Shown in pieces: positions 1 to 5,040 of a DNA stretch of 5,040 bases. The number at the start of each line of letters is the position of its first letter. The first letter of the stretch is position 1. The stretch is from Balneolia bacterium (GTDB lineage Bacteria > Bacteroidota > Rhodothermia > Balneolales > Cyclonatronaceae), in NCBI GenBank assembly GCA_003566395.1, contig PXDL01000568.1, positions 1 through 5,040 on the forward strand. Reading direction: 5' to 3'. The notes under the pieces were generated by a model. It saw only the letters and a list, made by a program, of their open reading frames with translations, searched no databases and was not told the origin of the DNA. Both the position numbers and the translations under genes were made by a program.

Positions 1-3000
1 CCCGAAATATCCACCAAAATATTTCCTGAAGGTAATAAACTGCACATCCTTGGCCACAACGGCACCTCGTACAGCCACTATGTGCATTCCGGTGAAAGTT
101 TTGAAACCAAAGCGAATCTAACCGGCGATTTAGTGAACGTGCGAGCCAGCACCGATTTGTCGCCTGCGCGTGGCGAGCCGGTATGGCTGCTTCAGCTGCT
201 TGATAGCTGGTACTTGTATAATCCTGAAACCGGCAAAACCGGCGACCGGGTTTATCCGGGGGAAAACAGATTCAATTACCTTTTGGATGCAACCAGCAGG
301 ATTTATCAGTCGGCGCTTGTGAGCGACGGCACCGTGGGAATTGCAACCATAGACAATGGGTTTATTTTGCTTGATCGTGATTTCGGGGTAAAAATGCACC
401 TCACCGAAGAAGAAGGCCTGCCGAGCAATACGATTCTCAATATAGCCGAAGATAATGAAGGTGGCATCTGGCTTCTCACAGGCAATGGTATTGTAAGAGT
501 TAATTACGATCAGCCGGCAATTCTGATCCGCAGGCCGGATCCGGTAAATGGTACCCCGTACCAAACATTGCCGTTTAAGGATCAGCTTTGGATTCTTAAT
601 TCGGCAAATATTATGCATATAGACCGTGAAGGCATTACCTATCATCATCCCACAACCAACCAATCCAGAGCTTTTTCAGAAATCAGTCTGTATGACGGCA
701 GCAAAGGTCTTTCTATGCTTACTTCTTACGGACTGGCAGTTTGGGACGGCAGCCGGCTTCAGCTTTCCAACGAAATACGCCGGGAGTACGACGACCTGGT
801 ATTTATCCTGCATCCCGACCGTCAGGATCGTTTTATTACAGCCGGTGCAAATCATGTAACAAGTTTTTCACTAATTCTGACGAATCAGAATAAGCCTGAG
901 ATAGATCAGGTTGAAGTGTTGATGCAAACCGATGAGCAAATCTCCCGTGGTTTTTTATCAGAAAACGGAGACCTCTGGCTGATGGCACGTACCGGCCCGG
1001 CACTGCGAATTTCTTCGGAAAAAGGCTGGGACGGAATAATAGCTGATGAGCCTGACTTTCATTCTCAGCTGTTTAATGGCGTGGATGATACTCCCCGGAT
1101 TGTTTCATTTTTCAAAAGAGGCAGCCACCTTCTGGGGATTGAGGAGGATACCGGAGAACTCTATGAATTAAAGCTCGATGAAACATCCGGCAGGCACCTT
1201 GAAGCCAAAGATTTCGTTCGCCTTGATGTGCAGGTGCCCAATCATCAGACTTTGGAACGGTTTGAAAACGAAGAGATCCTCACGCTTATCAACGATATCG
1301 ATGAAGATGGCCGGAATCGCCTTATTCATGTCTATGACGACAGAGTTATCGTGGATATACATTCCTATGCTGCTTTTGCAAATACGCCGCTATTCGGCAG
1401 CTACTTCGGTGATGACTGGTTCTATGCCAACACGCCTGCCGGCACCTGGATGATGCCGCGTGAGCGGGTGATGCGTGGAGAAACCACCAATGCCAAACCC
1501 ACGCTGATTCGTCGGGTGGAAACTGCCGGAGATTCCGTTATTTACGCGGGCGGCGTTTTGCCCGGGAGGAGTTTTACTGCGCCGAAAATGAATTATCACG
1601 ACCGTGAACTTCGGTTTACCTATGCGCAACCGGGTCACAGGTTTGGACCGCAAAACACCGTTTATCAGTCGCGACTTATTGGGTTTAGTGAGGAGTGGTC
1701 GGAATGGACGGATCGCATTTTCAGGGAGTTTTCCAATTTGCCGGAAGGCGATTACCGGTTTGAAGTAAGGGCAAGGATGAAGTCGGGAGAGATCACTCCG
1801 GCGGGAAGTTACGCATTCACCATTTTACCACCCTGGTATCGGACTATCTGGGCTTATTTGCTCTACAGTGCTGGTTTTGTTTTTGTGATTATCGGATTGG
1901 TGAAATTTCGGACCCATCATTACAAAGAAAAGCAACGTCGCCTTGAAAAGATTATTAAAGAACGTACCGAAGCACTCAGACAGGAAAAAGTCGCGCTCGA
2001 AAAGGCCAACAAGCGGATCGAAAGCCAAAGCCGGGAACTCGCTGCCGTTACGGAATTGAAAGACAAACTTTTTGCCAATATTTCGCATGAATTGCGCACT
2101 CCGCTCACGCTGGTAATTGGCAATCTGAAATCAGCCCTTTCCAAAAGAAGCGAGAACGAGCGATACCTGAATGTAGCGTTGAATAACTCAACCCGTCTTC
2201 ACCGGCTTATCGATCAAATTCTGGAGGTTACGCGGTTGGAAGGCGGAAAGGTGCGGCTGGACCGCACGCCCGTGGACACATCGGTGTATTTCCGAACTCT
2301 GAGTTCAGCGTTTGAGTCGCTTGCCGAGGCGCGTAATATCCAGCTGGTGGTTGAAGTGGAAGAAAACCTCCCGCCAGCTCTGCTGGATGAAGATAAAATG
2401 CAGAAGATCATCTATAATTTGCTTTCCAACGCGGTCAAATTTACAGAGCCGAAAGGCAGTATTTACGTTTCTGTGGCCGGTGGAAATGGGGAGTTGAACA
2501 TCAAAGTAACCGATACCGGAAAAGGGATTCAGGAGCAGGACATTGAGTTTCTTTTCGACCGTTTTTATAAAGTCCGGCAGGATGATAAAAACTATACCGA
2601 GGGACTCGGACTTGGGTTGGCCATCACCAGAGAATACGTGGAAATGCACAACGGAACCATTCGAGTGGAGAGTACGCCCGGCAAGGGAACCACCTTTTCC
2701 ATCAACATTCCGCTGGAAAAAGCAGGTGTGCGATCAACCGTGCCTGAAGTTAAGCCAAAACCGGATGTCCAATTGCCGGAACTTGAAATTACGGGCACTC
2801 CGAAATCAACTGATCAGGAAACAGAAACAAAGCCGCCTGCCGACCAATATAATTCGATTCTGGTAGTGGATGATAACGACGATATGCGCCGTTACATAGC
2901 GGGAATATTTGAGGATAAGGGATATTTCGTGACCGGAGCGGAGGATGGGGAATCCGCGCTTGAAATATTGGGCTCACAGTCCGGAATTTCGCTGGTTGTC

Positions 3001-3585
3001 AGTGATATCATGATGCCAAGGATGGATGGATACGCACTGGCTGCAAGGCTGAAATCAAACCAAAAATACCGTGATTTGCCGCTCATTTTCGTAACCGCCC
3101 GTGCCGAAAAAGAAGATATGATGCAGGGTCTGCGAATTGGTATCAACGATTACGTGGTAAAACCCTTTGATCCTGAAGAACTGCTCGCCAGGGCCGCGAA
3201 CCTGCTTGAGGCTCGGAAAAGACGGGATAAATGGCCCGTTGAAATTCCGGCCGGAGAGCAGACAGAAGATGATGAAGAAACCATTCAAAAGCTTAAAAAC
3301 TACATCACCGAAAACCTGGATAATCCTAAAATCGCTGTGCCCGATATGGCGTATTCCCTGAATATGAGCGAGCGGCAGCTCTACCGGAAACTGGGTGAAC
3401 TGACGGGCTTTACGCCGGCGGCTTTTATTCGCGAAGTGCGGCTTCAGCACAGCGCCACCATGTTGGAGGAAAACCCGGAACTGAAGCTGAAAGAAGTTTG
3501 CTACACGGTTGGATTCAGTTCTCCATCCTATTTTTCCAAAGCATTCAAAAAACGATTCGGTAAAGCACCTGGCACAATGCAATGA
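1..3585 (+). CDS. Hybrid two-component system regulator (HTCS-like: propeller / Y_Y_Y / histidine kinase / receiver / AraC), 5'-partial
   Basis: This is a one-protein signalling system: an outer sensor drives a cytoplasmic kinase, a receiver and a DNA-binding domain. The frame is open from base 1 (1194 codons visible), and the text before the GTG at 82 continues the same fold, so the true start and signal peptide lie upstream. Codons below count from base 1. Codons ~1-500 are a divergent beta-propeller; the clearest Reg_prop motif is at ~134-169 (EGLPSNTI, then IAEDNEGGIWLL). A Y_Y_Y domain follows (~532-609), then one membrane helix (~615-635), a charged coiled coil (~636-690), HisKA with His696 in NISHELRTP, and HATPase_c with Asn810, Asp838 (DTGKGI) and GLGLGLAI at 868. 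A Pro/Lys/Glu-rich linker leads to a receiver with Asp957/Asp958, phospho-acceptor Asp1002, Thr1032 and Lys1054. Codons ~1094-1194 are a double-HTH AraC domain ending at TGA. All key catalytic residues are present, so the protein looks functional. Family members commonly sense glycan fragments; the ligand here is unknown. Confidence 0.95.
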   Translation, partial: PEISTKIFPEGNKLHILGHNGTSYSHYVHSGESFETKANLTGDLVNVRASTDLSPARGEPVWLLQLLDSWYLYNPETGKTGDRVYPGENRFNYLLDATSRIYQSALVSDGTVGIATIDNGFILLDRDFGVKMHLTEEEGLPSNTILNIAEDNEGGIWLLTGNGIVRVNYDQPAILIRRPDPVNGTPYQTLPFKDQLWILNSANIMHIDREGITYHHPTTNQSRAFSEISLYDGSKGLSMLTSYGLAVWDGSRLQLSNEIRREYDDLVFILHPDRQDRFITAGANHVTSFSLILTNQNKPEIDQVEVLMQTDEQISRGFLSENGDLWLMARTGPALRISSEKGWDGIIADEPDFHSQLFNGVDDTPRIVSFFKRGSHLLGIEEDTGELYELKLDETSGRHLEAKDFVRLDVQVPNHQTLERFENEEILTLINDIDEDGRNRLIHVYDDRVIVDIHSYAAFANTPLFGSYFGDDWFYANTPAGTWMMPRERVMRGETTNAKPTLIRRVETAGDSVIYAGGVLPGRSFTAPKMNYHDRELRFTYAQPGHRFGPQNTVYQSRLIGFSEEWSEWTDRIFREFSNLPEGDYRFEVRARMKSGEITPAGSYAFTILPPWYRTIWAYLLYSAGFVFVIIGLVKFRTHHYKEKQRRLEKIIKERTEALRQEKVALEKANKRIESQSRELAAVTELKDKLFANISHELRTPLTLVIGNLKSALSKRSENERYLNVALNNSTRLHRLIDQILEVTRLEGGKVRLDRTPVDTSVYFRTLSSAFESLAEARNIQLVVEVEENLPPALLDEDKMQKIIYNLLSNAVKFTEPKGSIYVSVAGGNGELNIKVTDTGKGIQEQDIEFLFDRFYKVRQDDKNYTEGLGLGLAITREYVEMHNGTIRVESTPGKGTTFSINIPLEKAGVRSTVPEVKPKPDVQLPELEITGTPKSTDQETETKPPADQYNSILVVDDNDDMRRYIAGIFEDKGYFVTGAEDGESALEILGSQSGISLVVSDIMMPRMDGYALAARLKSNQKYRDLPLIFVTARAEKEDMMQGLRIGINDYVVKPFDPEELLARAANLLEARKRRDKWPVEIPAGEQTEDDEETIQKLKNYITENLDNPKIAVPDMAYSLNMSERQLYRKLGELTGFTPAAFIREVRLQHSATMLEENPELKLKEVCYTVGFSSPSYFSKAFKKRFGKAPGTMQ
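400..507 (+). other. Reg_prop beta-propeller motif within the sensor domain
   Basis: The translation has the signature of one two-component-regulator propeller blade: EGLPSNTI, then a short helix-like turn IAEDNEGGIW, then LLTGNGIVRVN. In this family the motif recurs once per blade and builds a periplasmic sensor. The other blades are visible only as loose WxL/DG patterns, for example around 590-620 and 700-760, so this propeller is degenerate in sequence. Confidence 0.75.
1843..1905 (+). other. Single transmembrane helix of the hybrid sensor
   Basis: A stretch of about 20 hydrophobic residues (TIWAYLLYSAGFVFVIIGLV) follows the Y_Y_Y domain and is followed at once by basic residues (KFRTHHYKEKQRR), which fits the positive-inside rule. 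It places the propeller and Y_Y_Y domain outside the cytoplasmic membrane and the kinase, receiver and AraC domains inside. Confidence 0.85.
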
Positions 3586-3611
3586 TCAGTAGAGTTTAGT
3601 TTGAAAAGCTC

Positions 3612-3626
3612 TTTATGAATCATAAA
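3612..3626. repeat. 15-bp palindrome TTTATGA-A-TCATAAA
   Basis: Two perfect 7-bp arms flank a single central base, 26 bp after the regulator's stop codon. A one-base centre is too tight for an RNA hairpin with full arms, so a dimeric protein-binding site is the more natural reading. The arms are AT-rich, so chance symmetry is possible. No known operator was recognised. Confidence 0.35.
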
Positions 3627-3657
3627 AAATAATAGTATATCAGTATTCAGGAGAGAA

Positions 3658-3705
3658 TTCTGCCATAGCCTTTTGGCAGAAAATTACCGGTTTTTGGCAG
3701 AGATT
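3658..3705. promoter_or_regulatory. Triple TGGCAGA element (one inverted copy, two direct copies 21 bp apart)
   Basis: TTCTGCCA at 3658-3665 is perfectly complementary to TGGCAGAA at 3674-3681, with an 8-nt spacer. A further direct copy lies at 3695-3701. The two direct copies sit in a longer shared context (TTTTGGCAGA at 3671 and again at 3692), offset by exactly 21 bp, about two turns of the helix. Direct repeats on one DNA face are a common arrangement for AraC-type regulators, so this is a candidate operator. The inverted pair could also form an RNA hairpin with an 8-bp stem. Confidence 0.45.
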
Positions 3706-3706
3706 T

Positions 3707-3719
3707 CGCATCTCATGCG
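3707..3719. repeat. Short dyad CGCAT-CTC-ATGCG
   Basis: A perfect 5-bp inverted repeat with a 3-nt spacer lies 5 bp after the last TGGCAGA copy. It could be a small hairpin or an operator half-site pair. It is short enough to arise by chance, and no T-run follows it, so it is not a terminator. Confidence 0.3.
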
Positions 3720-3740
3720 GTTATACTGAAAGCAGTTCGA

Positions 3741-3771
3741 GGTTATTTAACTGAACACAAAATAAATAACC
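3741..3771 (+). repeat. Perfect 9-bp inverted repeat upstream of the DUF285 gene
   Basis: GGTTATTTA at 3741-3749 is the exact reverse complement of TAAATAACC at 3763-3771, with a 13-nt spacer. It ends 50 bp before the ATG at 3822, so it may fall in the 5' untranslated leader as a hairpin or in the promoter as an operator. The stem is AT-rich with two GC pairs at its base and no downstream T-run, which argues against a terminator. Confidence 0.45.
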
Positions 3772-3821
3772 CCATCGGAAACCACACGAATGGACAAATC
3801 TGAAAATCTAATCCTGATACT

Positions 3822-4961
3822 ATGAAAATCAGACTCATTACCACGATATTCATTTTATTTTTCATCACCGCCGGGCTGACTGATTCGTTACTGGCCAATC
3901 ATCCCGATTTCTTCCTTGCCGATAACGGCGTAACCATTATCTGCGAAGATGCGGTAACAGGCGATTTCGGAGAGGTCAATGGTATCACCTACACCAAACG
4001 TGACCGGGCCGGCATTGATGCCTTATTGGATGCCGACGCAAACAACCCGGAACTGGCAACCACATGTACCAGTGGGGTTACGGAAATGGCTGACCTGTTT
4101 TTTTTCAACGGCATGTTCAATCAGGACATCAGTTCGTGGGATGTGAGCAGTGTAACTACCATGGTCAATATGTTTGCCTTTGCCGGTGCTTTTAATCAGG
4201 ATATCGGCCATTGGGATACAGGCAGTATAACTACCATGAGCACTATGTTTAGAAATGCCGGTGCATTCAATCAGGATATAGGTGATTGGGATGTGAGCAA
4301 TGTAGCTATAATGGCCAATATGTTCTTCGGTGCCGGCACTTTCAATCAGGATATTAGTAAATGGGAAGTGGACAATGTAACCAATATGGGTTCTATGTTC
4401 AGGAATGCCGGTTCCTTCAACCAAAACCTCTCATTCTGGTGCGTAGAACAGATCGCTTCGGAACCACAGGATTTCGATGACGGCGCCGATGCATGGACCC
4501 TGCCCAACAGTCGCCCGTTATGGGGCACCTGCCCGGTGTTCTTCCTTGCCGAAAACGGCGTAACAATTACCTGCGAAGATGCGACTATAGGCGAATCCGG
4601 ATTGGTAAATGGTATCACCTACACAAGGCGCGACCGGGCCGGGCTGGATGCCCTGCTAAATGCCGACGAAAACAACCCGGAACTGGCCACCACATGCACC
4701 AGCGGTATTACGCATTTGTCAAACCTGTTTCAAAACAACTCCAATTTTGATCAGGATATCGGCTCATGGGATGTAAGCAATGTATCAAATATGAATTTTA
4801 TGTTCAGGGAAGCTGAATCCTTCAATCAGGATATCGGTGCCTGGGATGTGGGTAATGTAACCTCTATGCGCTATATGTTTAGTGGTGCAAGTACTTTTAA
4901 TCAGAATATCGGCGATTGGTGTTCTGCCTCCCTCAGAAACTGGACACAGATTCTACTTTAA
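3822..4961 (+). CDS. Secreted BspA-like DUF285 repeat surface protein, 3' end truncated by an IS3-family insertion
   Basis: The product is an exported repeat protein of unknown precise role; relatives are surface proteins thought to act in adhesion or binding. Residues 1-25 form a signal peptide (Lys/Arg start, hydrophobic core ITTIFILFFITAG, likely cut after LLA). Two tandem modules follow. Module 1 (30-238) has a lead-in with Cys41 and Cys82, five repeats of 25 residues with the core FNQDI..WDV.NVT.M..MF, and a cap with Cys207 and Cys237 (ASEP...WGTCP). Module 2 starts at 240, and its lead-in is 46/58 identical to that of module 1 (Cys251, Cys292), but it has only three repeats. It diverges after Trp366, where the IS terminal repeat begins, so residues 367-379 and the TAA are IS-derived. 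The expected second cap and anything beyond it, such as a sorting domain, are missing. The ATG at 3822 is chosen because it directly precedes the signal peptide; no Shine-Dalgarno is apparent. Whether the fragment is still made and exported cannot be told. Confidence 0.9.
   Translation: MKIRLITTIFILFFITAGLTDSLLANHPDFFLADNGVTIICEDAVTGDFGEVNGITYTKRDRAGIDALLDADANNPELATTCTSGVTEMADLFFFNGMFNQDISSWDVSSVTTMVNMFAFAGAFNQDIGHWDTGSITTMSTMFRNAGAFNQDIGDWDVSNVAIMANMFFGAGTFNQDISKWEVDNVTNMGSMFRNAGSFNQNLSFWCVEQIASEPQDFDDGADAWTLPNSRPLWGTCPVFFLAENGVTITCEDATIGESGLVNGITYTRRDRAGLDALLNADENNPELATTCTSGITHLSNLFQNNSNFDQDIGSWDVSNVSNMNFMFREAESFNQDIGAWDVGNVTSMRYMFSGASTFNQNIGDWCSASLRNWTQILL
3909..4082 (+). repeat. Lead-in module, copy 1 of a long direct repeat (partner 4539-4712)
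   Basis: This segment encodes 58 residues from FFLADNGVTI to TTCTSGVT and is repeated 630 bp downstream with 46 of 58 residues identical and no gaps. The DNA is also closely similar, with many silent third-position changes. This suggests duplication of a whole module followed by divergence under selection. Each copy has two cysteines that could pair. Confidence 0.9.
4083..4457 (+). repeat. DUF285 repeat array of module 1 (five units, 75-bp period)
   Basis: The FNQ core codons start at 4116, 4191, 4266, 4341 and 4416, exactly 75 bp apart, giving 25-residue units. The consensus is roughly .M..MF..AG.FNQDI..WDVSNVT. The last unit changes to FNQNLSFWCVEQ and runs into the cap that ends near 4536. 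The exact period shows tandem duplication within the gene, without indels. Confidence 0.95.
4539..4712 (+). repeat. Lead-in module, copy 2 of a long direct repeat (partner 3909-4082)
   Basis: This is the second copy of the 58-residue lead-in (FFLAENGVTIT to TTCTSGIT). It starts directly after the WGTCPV end of module 1, so the protein is a head-to-tail chain of modules with no separate linker. Cys251 and Cys292 match the cysteines of copy 1. Confidence 0.9.
4713..4919 (+). repeat. DUF285 repeat array of module 2 (two full units and one cut unit)
   Basis: The FNQ/FDQ cores start at 4746, 4821 and 4896, again 75 bp apart. The third unit reads FNQNIGDW, the same transition (FNQN...W) that leads into the Cys cap of module 1, and stops matching after the TGG codon at 4917-4919. 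The array therefore appears cut at the first bases of the cap. Confidence 0.9.
4920..4946 (+). repeat. Left terminal inverted repeat (IRL) of the IS3-family element
   Basis: The repeat begins with TGTTCTGCCTCC and ends with CTGGACA, which matches the pattern of IS3-family ends. These carry a 5'-TG and an inner TGGAC block bound by the transposase. Its 3' limit is approximate because the partner repeat is not visible. Read through from the DUF285 frame, it encodes the foreign tail C-S-A-S-L-R-N-W. Confidence 0.75.
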
Positions 4962-4970
4962 AAGTATAAT
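4941..4970 (+). promoter_or_regulatory. Possible sigma70-like promoter in the IS left end
   Basis: A perfect TATAAT lies at 4965-4970, with TGGACA (one mismatch to TTGACA) at 4941-4946 and an 18-bp spacer. In several IS3-family elements the transposase promoter partly overlaps the left terminal repeat, as it would here. The -10 box is only 2 bp from the first ATG (4973), so transcription would start near the second ATG (4979) and give an almost leaderless message. If the host uses the Bacteroidota-type primary sigma factor, this box may not be the one used. Confidence 0.35.
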
Positions 4971-4972
4971 TT

Positions 4973-5040
4973 ATGTTGATGAGAACTAAGCGTAAGAAAT
5001 GGACCAAATATGAGAAGGAAGCCATCCTCAAAGATATTCA
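4973..5040 (+). CDS. IS3-family transposase OrfA, N-terminal fragment (runs off the window)
   Basis: This is the start of a probable OrfA, the HTH DNA-binding subunit that recognises the IS ends. In IS3-family elements it is followed by the DDE-type OrfB, usually joined by -1 frameshifting. About 22 codons are visible. From the second ATG (4979) they read MRTKRKKWTKYEKEAILKDI, matching the usual OrfA opening: a short basic start, then K(W/Y)...EK..I(L/V), which begins the first helix of the HTH_Tnp_1 fold. An in-frame TAA at 4967 limits the start to 4973 or 4979; 4979 fits family N-termini better. No Shine-Dalgarno is visible. The assignment rests on this short peptide plus the IS3-type repeat just upstream. 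Confidence 0.7.
   Translation, partial: MLMRTKRKKWTKYEKEAILKDI

Larger units (their letters stand above)
3586..3821. other. Intergenic region, AT-rich, rich in symmetric elements
   Basis: No convincing gene was seen in these 236 bases on either strand. There is no clear rho-independent terminator for the regulator gene: none of the hairpins is both GC-rich and followed by a T-run. No good match to the Bacteroidota promoter pattern (TTG at -33, TAnnTTTG at -7) was found. What stands out is a set of inverted and direct repeats, listed separately, that probably hold the control signals for the downstream surface-protein gene. Confidence 0.7.
4920..5040 (+). mobile_element. IS3-family insertion sequence, left end (continues past the window)
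   Basis: The element starts with TG at 4920, immediately after the point where the DUF285 homology ends. The first ~27 bases fit the IS3-family terminal repeat style: TGTnCTGC, then CC, then a short spacer and TGGACA. From memory, the IS150 left end has the same layout (TGTACTGCACCC...TTGGAC). A transposase-like reading frame begins 53 bp inside. The target duplication (usually 3-4 bp in this family) would be the bases just before 4920, for example TGG or TTGG. It cannot be confirmed because the right end is outside the window. Confidence 0.8.

Noticed and set aside
82..84. GTG at 82 as the start of the hybrid regulator
   Set aside because: The frame is open back to base 1 and the upstream residues (PEISTKIFPEGNKLHILGHN) continue the propeller-like sequence. 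A start here would also leave a sensor with a membrane helix but no signal peptide. The gene most likely begins before the window.
3658..3695. Rho-independent terminator at the TTCTGCCA/TGGCAGAA hairpin
   Set aside because: The 8-bp stem is followed by AAATTACCGG and only then by five Ts, with no T-run right after the stem. The repeated heptamer downstream suits a regulatory element better.
3722..3727. TATACT as a -10 box for the DUF285 gene
   Set aside because: The only -35-like block (TTGGCA at 3694-3699) is 22 bp away, too far for a sigma70 promoter, and the site does not fit the Bacteroidota TAnnTTTG pattern.
4023..4424. Antisense open frame of 133 codons across the DUF285 repeats, and other long antisense frames under the regulator (e.g. 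130-663, 3055-3582)
   Set aside because: They are shadows of strongly supported genes on the + strand. The antisense frame over the repeats is open because the repeats have an exact 75-bp period. None shows a recognisable domain or its own start context.
4083..4919. CRISPR-like array from the regular 75-bp repeats
   Set aside because: The periodicity is in frame, encodes the DUF285 consensus and has diverged mostly at silent or tolerant positions. There are no short identical repeats separated by unique spacers.
4920..5000. A simple frameshift as the cause of the odd C-terminus of the DUF285 protein (another frame reads S-E-T-G-H-R-F, faintly like the SEP...F cap)
   Set aside because: No frame restores the full cap with WGTCP, while the DNA from 4920 matches an IS3-type terminal repeat and is followed by an OrfA-like start. 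Insertion explains everything; the SET...F resemblance is probably chance.

Overview
The window holds three pieces, all on the + strand. (1) Positions 1-3585 carry most of a very large hybrid two-component regulator. It has a beta-propeller sensor, a Y_Y_Y domain, one membrane helix, histidine kinase, receiver and AraC-type DNA-binding domains. Its 5' end lies before the window. (2) Positions 3822-4961 carry a secreted BspA-like (DUF285) repeat protein. (3) From 4920 to the window edge is the left end of an IS3-family insertion sequence, with its terminal inverted repeat and the first codons of a transposase OrfA.

The organism is probably a member of the Bacteroidota/Balneolota/Rhodothermota assemblage. 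One-piece hybrid regulators with Reg_prop, Y_Y_Y, HisKA, HATPase, REC and AraC domains are typical of that group, and so are exported DUF285 proteins with the 'FFLADNGVTI.CEDA...VNGITYT' lead-in module. The genes lack clear Shine-Dalgarno sequences, which also fits. The protein style most resembles Balneolota, but that is recollection and not a database result.

The 236-bp gap between the two genes (3586-3821) is AT-rich and full of symmetry. It contains a 15-bp palindrome, three copies of the heptamer TGGCAGA (one inverted, two direct and 21 bp apart), a short CGCAT/ATGCG dyad, and a perfect 9-bp inverted repeat upstream of the DUF285 gene. It is a plausible regulatory region for the surface-protein gene and a candidate target of the upstream regulator, but nothing in the sequence proves that link.

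The main event is an insertion. The DUF285 protein has two tandem modules, each a conserved lead-in of about 58 residues followed by 25-residue repeats. The first module ends in a complete Cys-containing cap. The second breaks off after Trp366, exactly where a TG-starting IS3-type terminal repeat begins. The last 13 residues and the stop codon come from the insertion sequence. The gene is therefore a 5' fragment whose remainder should lie beyond the element.
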